Below, piece by piece: positions 10,265-19,115 of a stretch of 57,022 nt of DNA. Under the pieces are notes generated by a model. That model ran no database searches. It had not been told where the DNA came from and saw only the letters and a list, made by a program, of their open reading frames with translations. The stretch lies in NCBI GenBank assembly GCA_014860005.1, contig JACZKP010000153.1:1-57022 (forward strand), in the 5' to 3' direction. Both the position numbers and the translations under genes were made by a program. The stretch is from Verrucomicrobiota bacterium. GTDB lineage: Bacteria; Verrucomicrobiota; Verrucomicrobiae; Limisphaerales; UBA11358. Positions within the stretch are counted from its first letter, which is position 1. Each line of letters opens with the position of its first letter.

Positions 10265-11656
10265 ATGACTGTTCTAAACATTATTTACGTGGTGCTGGTG
10301 ATGCTCCTGCTGTTCGGGGCGGCGGTATTCGTCCATGAATGGGGACATTTCTGGATGGCGCGCCGACGGGGCATGAAGGTGGAGGCGTTCGCCATCGGTT
10401 TTGGCCCCAAGGTATTCTCCTGGAAGCGCGACGGTATTGAGTACTCCTGGCGGTGGATTCCCGCCGGCGGCTACGTGAAGCTGCCGCAAATGATCACGTC
10501 GGAGTCGTTGGAAGGCGAAACCAACAAAGACGAGGTGATTCCGCCGGCGTCGCCGTGGTCAAAAATCCTGGTCGCATTCGCCGGCCCGTTCATGAACATC
10601 GTCTTCGCATTTGTGCTGGCGGGGGTGATTTATCTGGTGGGCCTGCCCGTCGCGGTCAATCCTTCGATCATCGGTTACGTTGAACCCGGGTCGGAGGAGG
10701 CAAAACTTGGCATTCAGGAAGGCGACCGCATTGTTTCCGTCAACGGCGAGCGCGTGAAGTCGTGGCAGGATGTGTCCATGTTCACCATTCTGGCGCGGAC
10801 GAATGTGATGCCAGTGGTCATTGAGCGTGACGAGGTGCAAACGACCTATCATCTCACCGCCAAAGTTCACGAGGCGGTGGGGCTCAAGCTCTTGAACCTT
10901 GATCCGCGCGACCATCCGGAGGTCATCGAAGTGCAATCCGACAGCGCCGCGGAAGCCGCCGGCCTGAAAGCGGGCGACAAAATTCTCACCTTCAATGCCA
11001 TGCCCGTGGCCAGCCGCGAGCAATTGATCAGCCTCATCCAGAAACGCGGCGGTGAACCGACGGAATTGCGTGTCCAACGCGGCAGCGAGAAGCTCACGCT
11101 CACCGTGATCCCGAAGGAAGATCCCACCACGAAAGTCGGGCGCATCGGCGCGATGCTGGGTTCGAATTCCACGCAGACCTACGTGGTGCAAAAGCCCGGC
11201 CCAACCCCTTGGGAACAGGTTAGTGACGTGTTTGACAAGACCATCAAAACCATCAGTGCCCTGATTCACTCCAAACAGACCGGCGTAGGCGCAAAGGATT
11301 TAAGCGGGCCGGTCGGCATCCTTACGATTCTCGCGGCCCAGGTGAACACCGATTACCGGCTGGCCTTGAGCTTTCTCGTGTTGCTCAATATCAATCTGGC
11401 GATCCTGAATCTGCTGCCCATTCCCGTCCTGGACGGCGGGCACATCATGATGGCGATCATCGAGAAGATACGGCGTCGCCCGCTTAGTCAAAAGTTCGTG
11501 GAATACACCACCACCGCGTTTGCCGTGCTGCTGATTTCCTTCATGCTTTATGTGACGTTCTTCGATGTGAAACGCTTTTCCCTGTTCCGGTCCATGTTCA
11601 AGGGCGGCCACCAGATCGAAGAACAGCAAAAACAGTCCGCCCCAGAAACGCCTTAA
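10265..11656 (+). CDS. rseP: Site-2 intramembrane zinc metalloprotease, RseP family
   Basis: A 463-residue membrane protease. H24, E25 and H28 in the first helix (VHEWGH) form the HExxH zinc site. D390 in NLLPIPVLDGGH is the third ligand motif. Two PDZ-like segments lie between: one around SIIGYVEPGSEEAKLGIQEG and one around IEVQSDSAAEAAGLKAGDKI. Three or four hydrophobic helices are seen. In other bacteria this family cuts membrane-bound anti-sigma factors or leftover signal peptides. Its place between dxr and ispG is common and does not itself show the substrate. There are two PDZ domains, as in E. coli RseP. Confidence 0.95.
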   Translation: MTVLNIIYVVLVMLLLFGAAVFVHEWGHFWMARRRGMKVEAFAIGFGPKVFSWKRDGIEYSWRWIPAGGYVKLPQMITSESLEGETNKDEVIPPASPWSKILVAFAGPFMNIVFAFVLAGVIYLVGLPVAVNPSIIGYVEPGSEEAKLGIQEGDRIVSVNGERVKSWQDVSMFTILARTNVMPVVIERDEVQTTYHLTAKVHEAVGLKLLNLDPRDHPEVIEVQSDSAAEAAGLKAGDKILTFNAMPVASREQLISLIQKRGGEPTELRVQRGSEKLTLTVIPKEDPTTKVGRIGAMLGSNSTQTYVVQKPGPTPWEQVSDVFDKTIKTISALIHSKQTGVGAKDLSGPVGILTILAAQVNTDYRLALSFLVLLNINLAILNLLPIPVLDGGHIMMAIIEKIRRRPLSQKFVEYTTTAFAVLLISFMLYVTFFDVKRFSLFRSMFKGGHQIEEQQKQSAPETP

Positions 11657-11668
11657 CACTGCGCGATC

Positions 11669-13513
11669 ATGCGCTACTGCGACTCCCCCTACGCCTTCAA
11701 GCGTCGCCGGACCCGCGAGGTGGTCATTGGCGATCCCGCGCACGGCGGCGTAATCATTGGCGGCGACCATCCGGTGGTCATGCAATCCATGATCACGTGC
11801 GATACGATGGACACGGCGGCGAGCGTGCAGCAGACATTGGATCTCGTGGCCGTCGGTTGCCAGCTTGTGCGCATCACCGCCCCCACGGTGAAGGACGCCG
11901 CCAATTTGCAGAACATTGTCGCTGAGTTGCGCTCGCGCGATTGTCCCGTGCCCATCGTAGCGGACATTCACTTCAAACCCGAGGCCGCGATGGAGGCCGT
12001 GAAGTGGGTGGAGGTCGTGCGCGTCAATCCCGGCAACTACGCCGACTCCAAGAAGTTTGCGATCAAGGAATACACCCACGAGCAATACGCCGCGGAGTTG
12101 CGGCGCATCGAAGAAAAGTTCACGCCGCTCGTGCTCGAATGTAAACGTCTCCAGCGCGCCCTGCGCATCGGCACGAACCACGGTTCGCTCTCTGACCGCA
12201 TCATGAACCGCTACGGCGACACGCCACTGGGCATGGTCGAGAGCGCGCTGGAATTCGCCCGCATCTGCCGGCAGCACGACTTCCACAACTTCAAGTTCTC
12301 GATGAAGTCGTCCAACCCCAAGGTAATGATCGAGTGCTATCGCCTGCTGGTCGCGCGACTCGAGCAGGAGGGGTCGGATTGGAATTACCCGATTCACCTC
12401 GGCGTCACCGAAGCGGGCGAAGGCGAGGATGGCCGCATCAAATCCGCCATCGGCATCGGTTCGCTGCTGTGCGACGGATTGGGTGACACCATTCGCGTCT
12501 CGCTCACGGAAGATTCCCCGCGCGAGATCGAAGTCTGCCGCGATTTGCTGGCGCAGATTCCCAAGCTGACGCCGGCTGGTCACGCATCACGCATCACGCA
12601 TCACGATTTCCCGTTCGACCCGTTCCATTTCGCGCGCCGCGAGACCCCCGAGATCGAACTCAACGAGCAGGTTAAATGTGGCGGCGAACAAGTCATCCGC
12701 GTCGTCGTCACGCGCGCGACCTGGGACAAGGTCGCGCCCAAGATTCGGCCCAAGGACGATGTGAAGCCCGAGGCGGTCTATGAGGACTCGAACGTCGCGG
12801 AGATTGATCCAACGCAGGACTTCGAGATCAACTGCGACACTCAACTAGTCACCGTGAAGGATGGCGTGAATCTCCCGGTCATCACTGCGTTTCGATTGCT
12901 CGCGGCGAAGTTGAAACGGCTTGGGCGGAACAATCCGATCCTGCTGAAGGATTGCTTGGACCGTAGGACAGGCGTCGCGCCTGTCTCTAACTTAATGCCG
13001 CAAATATTGGAAACAGGCGCGACGCCTGTCCTCCTCGAACCAAAAATCGCCCTGCTCCGCGCGTCGGTCGTTATCGGTTCATTGCTGGCCGATGGCATTG
13101 GCGACGCGATTTTGGTGCGTGGCGAACCCGGCGCGGGCCAATCCCTGCGGCTGGCGTATAACATTTTGCAGGCGGCGGGTTGCCGTTCGTTCAAGACCGA
13201 TTACGTCGCGTGTCCGTCGTGCGGACGAACCCTGTTCAATCTCCAGACTGTGACCGCCCGCATCAAGGCGCGCACGGAGCATCTAAAAGGCGTGAAGATC
13301 GCCATCATGGGCTGCATCGTAAACGGCCCGGGCGAAATGGCGGACGCGGACTTCGGCTACGTGGGTGGCGCGCCCGGCAAGATCAATCTCTACGTCGGCA
13401 AGACGCCGATCAAATTCAACATCCTCGAAGCCGAAGCCGTGGATCGCCTCGTGGATTTGATCCGCGAGCACGGGAAGTGGGTGGAGCCGGTAATGAAGGG
13501 AGAAGTTGGATAA
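11669..13513 (+). CDS. ispG: 4-hydroxy-3-methylbut-2-enyl diphosphate synthase, long form with repeat insertions
   Basis: A 614-residue iron-sulfur enzyme of the MEP route that converts MEcPP to HMBPP. The TIM-barrel part begins with VVIGDPAHGGVIIGG and includes IVADIHFKPEAAMEAV and RVNPGNYAD. The Fe-S ligands are C515 and C518 (CPSCGR) and C549 (CIVNGPGE). The length exceeds the short E. coli form (about 370 residues) because of an extra middle domain, as in the plant, Chlamydia and Bacteroidetes type. On top of that, two repeats are inserted in frame: a CACGCAT heptad run giving HASRITHHD (residues about 304-313) and a family B inverted repeat (about residues 432-455). Both lie outside the ligand regions. 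The gene starts 12 bases after rseP. Confidence 0.95.
   Translation: MRYCDSPYAFKRRRTREVVIGDPAHGGVIIGGDHPVVMQSMITCDTMDTAASVQQTLDLVAVGCQLVRITAPTVKDAANLQNIVAELRSRDCPVPIVADIHFKPEAAMEAVKWVEVVRVNPGNYADSKKFAIKEYTHEQYAAELRRIEEKFTPLVLECKRLQRALRIGTNHGSLSDRIMNRYGDTPLGMVESALEFARICRQHDFHNFKFSMKSSNPKVMIECYRLLVARLEQEGSDWNYPIHLGVTEAGEGEDGRIKSAIGIGSLLCDGLGDTIRVSLTEDSPREIEVCRDLLAQIPKLTPAGHASRITHHDFPFDPFHFARRETPEIELNEQVKCGGEQVIRVVVTRATWDKVAPKIRPKDDVKPEAVYEDSNVAEIDPTQDFEINCDTQLVTVKDGVNLPVITAFRLLAAKLKRLGRNNPILLKDCLDRRTGVAPVSNLMPQILETGATPVLLEPKIALLRASVVIGSLLADGIGDAILVRGEPGAGQSLRLAYNILQAAGCRSFKTDYVACPSCGRTLFNLQTVTARIKARTEHLKGVKIAIMGCIVNGPGEMADADFGYVGGAPGKINLYVGKTPIKFNILEAEAVDRLVDLIREHGKWVEPVMKGEVG
12580..12606. repeat. 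Heptad direct repeat (family C) inside ispG
   Basis: Three and a half tandem copies of the 7-base unit TCACGCA. In the ispG frame it codes HASRITHH, ahead of DFPFDPFHF. The same unit recurs in both uvrA genes. Confidence 0.75.
12963..13034. repeat. Inverted repeat, family B, inside ispG
   Basis: Left arm 12963-12987 begins GTAGGACAGGCGTCGCGCCT; right arm about 13010-13033 is its near-perfect inverted copy. Read as RRTGVAPVSN and ETGATPVLL in the ispG frame. Two more copies lie in the first uvrA. Confidence 0.85.
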
Positions 13514-13979
13514 CGACTCATCAAAGTGAGTGGTGATACAACCGCGCATACGCACGTAATCAAATCCTCCACAACCTTCCCATGCACATCGTCAGTTGTG
13601 AACCTGTCAGTTGTGAACCTTGACGCTCCGCGCGGGTTGTGGTTGAGTTGAGCCGCAAGCGAGCCGCAAATCAGCGAGCGTCCTTACTGAGCTTGCTCCT
13701 TTGAGCCACTGACTCCCTTGGCCGTTTGAGTATGAATCCGGCTGGGCATCTGGTGGAGCAGGACGCAACGGAATCCGGGCAACCTCGCCTTCCGGTGCTG
13801 GGGGGAGACTTTGGTTGTGTTGCGTCCCGCATTCCCGCACTTGCGGTTCGAAGAGTGACTCCCAACAGGGTAGCAACGGCCCTTACTGCAACTGCTCCCT
13901 GGCCAAGCAACATTCCAATCAATCCGCCCAATCGCGCAGTGCCATGGTTGGCGCTTCCCTGGGTGAACTCTCCCTGCCT
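13514..13979. other. Non-coding spacer with a 15-base tandem repeat
   Basis: About 466 bases between ispG and the sigma factor show no convincing gene. The unit GTCAGTTGTGAACCT is present twice in tandem at 13591-13620. Nearby sequence GACGCTCCGCG ... GCGAGCGTC is partly self-complementary. No promoter was assigned with confidence. Confidence 0.5.
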
Positions 13980-14705
13980 ATGACCCCGCTCCCGGCCCAG
14001 GTGTTTCCATCCACCCACTGGAGTGTGGTGTTGGCGGCGCACGCTGGTGACCCTGCCCGCGCCCGGGAGGCGCTTGAAAAACTCTGCTCCGTCTATTGGT
14101 ATCCGCTCTACGCCTTCCTGCGGCGGCGCGGTCATCAGCCCGCCGATGCGGAGGACCTCGTGCAAGGGTTCATCGCCCACCTGCTGGCGCGGGAGTTCTT
14201 TCAGGTGGCCGATCCCGACAAGGGCCGCTTCCGCTCCTACCTGCTCGCCTCGCTGAACCATTTCGTGGCGGACGCCGCAGCTCTGGCCGGGCGGCTGAAA
14301 CGCGGCGCTGGCCATCCGCTGCTGTCGCTGGACGCGACGCTGGCGGAGCAACGCTACGCCCAGGAGCCAGCCGATCCCGGCGACCCGCAGCAACTCTTCG
14401 AGCGGCGCTGGGCGCTGACGTTGTTGGACACCGTGTTGCAGCGGTTGGAGACGGAGGCGGCCGAGAGTGGACGGGCCAGCTTGTTCCGTCAGATCAAAGA
14501 CGTGTTGCTCGGCGACCGCAGTGGCGTGCGTTACGCCGAACTCGCCCCGCAACTGGGTCTGAGCGAAGCCGCCCTCACCATGACCGTTCACCGCCTTCGT
14601 CGGCGTTATCGTGAACTGGTCCGGGAAGAGATTGCCCATACAGTCAGCCGCCCGGTCGAGATTGACGAAGAAATGCGCTACCTCTTTCGGGTGTTGGGCG
14701 GATGA
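13980..14705 (+). CDS. ECF-like RNA polymerase sigma factor
   Basis: A 241-residue sigma-70 family protein. The N-terminal FPSTHWSVVLAA and the sequence through YPLYAFLRRRGHQPADAEDL, then VQGFIAHLLAREFF, form region 2 (core binding and -10 melting). SGVRYAELAPQLGLSEAALT followed by MTVHRLRRRYRELV is the region 4 helix-turn-helix. The THWSVV start and the long linker are the style of the ECF-like factors of Planctomycetes and Verrucomicrobia that lie beside Ser/Thr kinases. An upstream ATG at 13944 is possible; 13980 was chosen because the family start usually lies just before FPxTHWS. The next gene is a kinase-WD40 protein, probably its signalling partner. Confidence 0.9.
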   Translation: MTPLPAQVFPSTHWSVVLAAHAGDPARAREALEKLCSVYWYPLYAFLRRRGHQPADAEDLVQGFIAHLLAREFFQVADPDKGRFRSYLLASLNHFVADAAALAGRLKRGAGHPLLSLDATLAEQRYAQEPADPGDPQQLFERRWALTLLDTVLQRLETEAAESGRASLFRQIKDVLLGDRSGVRYAELAPQLGLSEAALTMTVHRLRRRYRELVREEIAHTVSRPVEIDEEMRYLFRVLGG

Positions 14706-14764
14706 ATTGTTAGGTTACGCGGCCTTTGCCGTAGTAACAGTCGGGGAACCATGAGAACGCACAT

Positions 14765-14864
14765 CCTTAACGCAGAGACGCGGAGGACGCGGAGAAACGC
14801 GGAGAACCACCTCATGAGGCTGAAACTTTGCGAGACTCTGCGTTCTCAGTGCCTCTGCGTTAGG
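14765..14864. repeat. Intergenic inverted repeat (family K)
   Basis: Left arm 14765-14794 (CCTTAACGCAGAGACGCGGA...) and right arm 14836-14864 (ends CCTCTGCGTTAGG) are imperfect inverted copies with extra GCGGAG repeats. It sits in the sigma factor-kinase spacer. Similar ACGCAGAG repeats are known from many unrelated bacteria. Confidence 0.7.
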
Positions 14865-14899
14865 AACTGCGCAACCCTGGTTGAACTGCGTTTGCCAGT

Positions 14900-17800
14900 T
14901 TGAACAACACCGCCTCCAGTCAATTGTCCGAGAGGAAATGCCCCGCGTGCGGCGCCACGATTGCCGCGGATGCGCCGCTGGGTCTCTGTCCCAGGTGTCT
15001 CATGAGGGAGGCTCTCGGCGACGGCGAGTCCGCCGAAACCGACGACGCGGTACAACTGGGCAGTTTTGGGGACTACGACCTCTTGGAAGAACTCGGGCAT
15101 GGCGGCATGGGCGTGGTGTACAAGGCCCGCCAATGCAGCCTGCATCGCGTGGTCGCGCTCAAGATGCTCCTCGGCGGCCAGTTTGCCGGCAAGGTCGCCT
15201 TGGGCCGCTTTCGCGCGGAAGCCGAACTGGCGGCTCAACTCCAACACCCGAACATCGTCGCCATTCACGAAATCGGAGAACAGGACGGCTTGCCCTATTT
15301 CACGATGGATTTCGTCCCGGGCCACAGCCTGGTGGATCTGGTGCGCGACCATCCGTTGCCTGCTCGCGCGGCGGCCGGTTACGTGCAGACCATTGCCCGG
15401 GCCATCCATTATGCGCACGAACAAGGCGTGCTCCATCGCGACCTGAAACCATCGAACATCCTCATTGATGCCTTCGATCAACCGCGCATCACCGACTTCG
15501 GTCTGGCCAAACGTCTCACCGGCTCGACTTCGGACCTGACGGTTTCGGGGCAGGCCCTGGGCTCGCCCAACTTCATGCCGCCCGAGCAGGCGGCCGGGAA
15601 ACACAAGACCAGCGGGCCCACCAGCGACATCTACGGCTTGGGCGCGATCCTTTACTACCTGATTACCGGTCGCCCACCGTTCATGGCGGAGAACGTGAGT
15701 GCCGCCGTGCGCCAGGTGTTGGAGAACGAACCGGTATCGCCCCGCGTCCTCAACCCGGGCGTCCCGCGTGATCTCGAAACCCTCTGTCTGAAATGTCTCC
15801 AGAAGGAGGCAAAACAACGTTACGCCTCGGCGGCAGAAGTGGCGGACGAACTGGAGCGCTTCCTGCGGGGTGAACCGATCCTGGCCCGGCCCGTGAGCAC
15901 CATCACGCACCTCTGGCGTTGGTGCCGGCGCAAACCCGCGTTGGCGACGTTGGCGATGGTGGTGACGGCCCTGGCGGTGATTTCCACCATGACGGTGGCG
16001 CGCATGAAGCTGGCGCAGGCAGGCCGCGAGCAGGAGCGTTACCGGGCAAACATTCAACTGGCGGCGGCGCACATTGAGAAGGGCGACGTGGTTGAGGCGC
16101 TCGAATCCCTGCTCCAATGTCCGCCGCATTTGCGCCACTGGGAATGGGGTCATCTGGTTGGCGAATGTCATCGCGAGGTGCTCGCCCTCGACCACGCCCG
16201 TGATCCGCTCACGAATTCTGTCATTCAACTCAAGCCTCCAGAATGGAAGTGCGGGTTCAGCGCCGACGGCCGGCGCGTAGGAACGGTTCATCCCAGCGGC
16301 ATCGTGCAGGTTTGGGAACTGCCCTCGGGCAGGCCATTGTGGAGTCTGCGCGCAACGAATGAAATCCAAGCTGGGATTCTTTGGCTGCCTGCCTGGTCGG
16401 GTGTGGTCCTGGCCCGCGGCAACACGGTCGAGCTTGTTCCCATCGCCAGTTCAGCTCCCCGGCTTCAACTCGAAGGTCACCTCCATGCGGTACGGCGTCT
16501 CGCGGTGAGTCTGGATGGGCAACGCATCGCGGCCCTGGCGGCGGATGACACCATGCGCATCTGGGATGCAACCAGTGGCCAGCCGTTGGCACAGTTTCCG
16601 GTTATTGCCGGGGGCCAGCGGGTTTTCTTCACCGGGGACGGCCGCCTGGTGGTTGCCGCGGCGGATCAAGCCGTCGCGTACGACACTGTTCGCGGAACCG
16701 TGTTGGTGCGCATGTCGGTTGCCGCGCAAGATGCCCTCGCTGTACTGCCGGACTCAGCAGCGGATCGGTTTGTGAGCATTGCGGTGGGCTCCCGCTTCAT
16801 CGGCCACCGCTACCGGCTCATGACCACAAACGGCCTGGTCCGGGATTTGGGTGAAATTCCGCAGCGGCACTACCAGGAAGCGGCATTCAGCCCGGACCGA
16901 CGCGCCTTTTGGACCAGCGGAATCGAAGCCACCGCCGCCGTTTATGATGCCCGGACAGGTGAGGTGATCATGACCCTCCCCACCCGCGTAAACCACGGAT
17001 GTTTCAGTCCGGATGGAGGGCGATTAGCCACCCGGGGAGGAACTTCCACGATTCATATTTGGGACCTGGCCAGCCGTCGTGAACTGCTGAAACTGCAGGG
17101 CCATCGCGAAGCCGTGCATGATCTGGCTTTCAGCCCGGATGGCCGTCTGCTGGCTTCGGTGAGTGCGAATGGCGGCGTCAAGGTATGGAGCGCTCAACCG
17201 GGCCGGGAGATCTCAGATCAGGTCGGCTTGCCTTGGGGAATTAGTTTTACCTCCGATGGCCGCCGGTTCGCCTACGCGCACCTGCCGGATTGGATTACCG
17301 TCCGCGACACCCAGAGTGGCCGCCAGGTTGTGCGGCTGCGGCGGCTGCACCGTATGTGTCTGGCGCTGGCCTTGCGTCCGGACGGCAGGCAGTTGGCCAC
17401 CAGCGATGGCTTCGGTGAAACGGCCATTTGGGACGTCGAAACCGGGCGACTGTTGCGTGTGCTCCGGCGACACAACCACGGGATTGACCGTGTGCTCTAT
17501 AGCCGGGATGGTCACCGCCTGATCACCGGCGGTTACGACGGGACGGTTCGCATCTGGGACCCAGAGTCCGGGCAGGAACTGGGCGTGCTTGCACGGGTGC
17601 CGAAACTGGTTGAATCCCTGGACCTTAGTCCCGATGGCCGGCACATTGTGGTGGCCGACAATTACGTTGCTCGCATTTGGAGTGCGGAGTCGGGCCAATT
17701 GGAGCGATCGCTCCCGGGAGGCTCAGGTTACGTGTATTGCACCCTATTCTCCCCCGATGGCATCCGGGTGGCTTCCTCTGGAGACGATCGTGCCCTGCGC

Positions 17801-18862
17801 ATTTGGAACGTCCACACAGGCCAGATTTTGGACTCCTGGAAACTACGTGGCATTGGTACTACTTTTGACTTCAGCCCTGATGGTAGGCGGGTGGCCCTGC
17901 GGACAACCCAAGCCGCCACTTATGCTACGGACGCACCCACATTGGAAATCTGGAATGTTGAAACCGGGCATCAGCTCTTGGCCTTCCGTGGATTTATTGA
18001 GATGGGTAACATTGCCGGCTTCTCACCCGACGGACGTCGCATCGTCACGGATTGGTGGGATTCCAAGCTGCGACAGTGGGAGGCCTTCCCTTGGACGGAA
18101 GCGGAATACCCTGGCTCGGCCGCCCAGCCGCTTCGGGAACGGATGCGCCTTTACGCCGACCAATACTGGCGGGAACGGCTGGCCGCCGAGCGCGAAGCGG
18201 ACGACACCAACGCCACGCTCACGGTCGAACTGCCCTTTGACCGATCCATGCTCCCGGTCCGTGATCCCGCCACGCCGCCCCACCTCATTGACCTCACGGC
18301 GCACTACACCGGCGTCTTGAACGAATGTAGCTACCTCGATCCGGTAAGCGATTACATGGGGATTGACTTGCGGAACGCACCGAACGGCTTGGTGCATTTT
18401 CAGGACGTGCCCTTTGACATGCGCGGGCTGATCCAACTGGCTCAAGCTTCCAGGGATGTTCTATGGTGGGATTACCCGCGGGCGGTGGAACAGATCAAGC
18501 TCAGGCAGCGAGTACGCACGTTGCACGCGATCATGGGCAGCGTTGGTCGCGCGCCGGAAGGCAAGGCCATCGGCGCCCTGGTCCTGCATTATGCCGATGG
18601 CACCCGGCAGGAGTGCGAAATCCTCTATGGCCGCCATGTTCGCCATTGGTGGACGCACGCGGATACCCGAACCGACACTGACCTCGCCCAAGTGGCGTGG
18701 GAAGGGCCGCACGCCTTCCCGAAGATTCACCCCACGCGGCTGCGCATCTTCCACAGCTCCTGGGAAAACCCGCACCCGGACAAGCCAGTGGTGAGCCTTG
18801 ATTTCGTGTCGCGGATGACCACCACCGCCGCTCCCTTCCTGATCGCGGTGACCGTGGAGTGA
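14900..18862 (+). CDS. Ser/Thr protein kinase with WD40 propeller and extra C-terminal domain
   Basis: A 1320-residue protein probably starting at TTG 14900. Residues 13-40 hold a zinc ribbon (CPACG...CPRC). The kinase domain follows from Y59: GHGGMGVV loop, K88 in VALKML, H179-R-D181-LKPSN catalytic loop and D199-F-G. One membrane helix lies near residues 347-367. From about 420 to 1080 there are many WD40 units with FSPDGRR and IWDVETG-type repeats. The last 220 residues form a separate domain (PFDMRGLIQLA, IGALVLHYADGTRQE, RIFHSSWENPHPD) that I do not assign to a named family. The order suggests a cytoplasmic kinase and an extracytoplasmic sensor. It follows an ECF-like sigma factor and likely controls it. 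The kinase key residues are all present, so it should be active. Confidence 0.9.
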   Translation: MNNTASSQLSERKCPACGATIAADAPLGLCPRCLMREALGDGESAETDDAVQLGSFGDYDLLEELGHGGMGVVYKARQCSLHRVVALKMLLGGQFAGKVALGRFRAEAELAAQLQHPNIVAIHEIGEQDGLPYFTMDFVPGHSLVDLVRDHPLPARAAAGYVQTIARAIHYAHEQGVLHRDLKPSNILIDAFDQPRITDFGLAKRLTGSTSDLTVSGQALGSPNFMPPEQAAGKHKTSGPTSDIYGLGAILYYLITGRPPFMAENVSAAVRQVLENEPVSPRVLNPGVPRDLETLCLKCLQKEAKQRYASAAEVADELERFLRGEPILARPVSTITHLWRWCRRKPALATLAMVVTALAVISTMTVARMKLAQAGREQERYRANIQLAAAHIEKGDVVEALESLLQCPPHLRHWEWGHLVGECHREVLALDHARDPLTNSVIQLKPPEWKCGFSADGRRVGTVHPSGIVQVWELPSGRPLWSLRATNEIQAGILWLPAWSGVVLARGNTVELVPIASSAPRLQLEGHLHAVRRLAVSLDGQRIAALAADDTMRIWDATSGQPLAQFPVIAGGQRVFFTGDGRLVVAAADQAVAYDTVRGTVLVRMSVAAQDALAVLPDSAADRFVSIAVGSRFIGHRYRLMTTNGLVRDLGEIPQRHYQEAAFSPDRRAFWTSGIEATAAVYDARTGEVIMTLPTRVNHGCFSPDGGRLATRGGTSTIHIWDLASRRELLKLQGHREAVHDLAFSPDGRLLASVSANGGVKVWSAQPGREISDQVGLPWGISFTSDGRRFAYAHLPDWITVRDTQSGRQVVRLRRLHRMCLALALRPDGRQLATSDGFGETAIWDVETGRLLRVLRRHNHGIDRVLYSRDGHRLITGGYDGTVRIWDPESGQELGVLARVPKLVESLDLSPDGRHIVVADNYVARIWSAESGQLERSLPGGSGYVYCTLFSPDGIRVASSGDDRALRIWNVHTGQILDSWKLRGIGTTFDFSPDGRRVALRTTQAATYATDAPTLEIWNVETGHQLLAFRGFIEMGNIAGFSPDGRRIVTDWWDSKLRQWEAFPWTEAEYPGSAAQPLRERMRLYADQYWRERLAAEREADDTNATLTVELPFDRSMLPVRDPATPPHLIDLTAHYTGVLNECSYLDPVSDYMGIDLRNAPNGLVHFQDVPFDMRGLIQLAQASRDVLWWDYPRAVEQIKLRQRVRTLHAIMGSVGRAPEGKAIGALVLHYADGTRQECEILYGRHVRHWWTHADTRTDTDLAQVAWEGPHAFPKIHPTRLRIFHSSWENPHPDKPVVSLDFVSRMTTTAAPFLIAVTVE

Positions 18863-18889
18863 AGATCGGCTCTTTGAAAACCGCTCCGG

Positions 18890-18968
18890 CGTAGCGGCGT
18901 CCCGGCAGAGCGCCGCCACCTTGCTTCTGTTGGAAAAGAGCGCGGCGCTCTGCCGAGACGCCGCTACG
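18890..18968. repeat. Intergenic inverted repeat, family F (complete)
   Basis: Left arm 18890-18916 (CGTAGCGGCGTCCCGGCAGA...) and right arm 18942-18968 (...GAGACGCCGCTACG) are near-perfect 27-base inverted copies with a 25-base spacer. It lies 27 bases after the kinase stop. Confidence 0.85.
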
Positions 18969-19115
18969 AGGTTTTGAAACGGGTTCAAGAGGGTCGGCGT
19001 TTCAGCGCTCGTTACTTTTCTTTCATTCCCCCGTTAGGTTTTCCAGCAGATGCCGTAGTACCCAATGAACCCCCCGTGTGGGGTGAATCCGCACGGGACA
19101 AAAACCAAAGAACCT

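Noticed and set aside
12580..12606. CRISPR-like repeat array
   Set aside because: The units are 7 bases with no spacers, and they lie in open reading frames; no cas genes are present.
14846..16369. A 507-codon minus-strand frame opposite the kinase gene
   Set aside because: The plus strand codes clear kinase motifs, so this is an antisense frame kept open by GC-rich codons.
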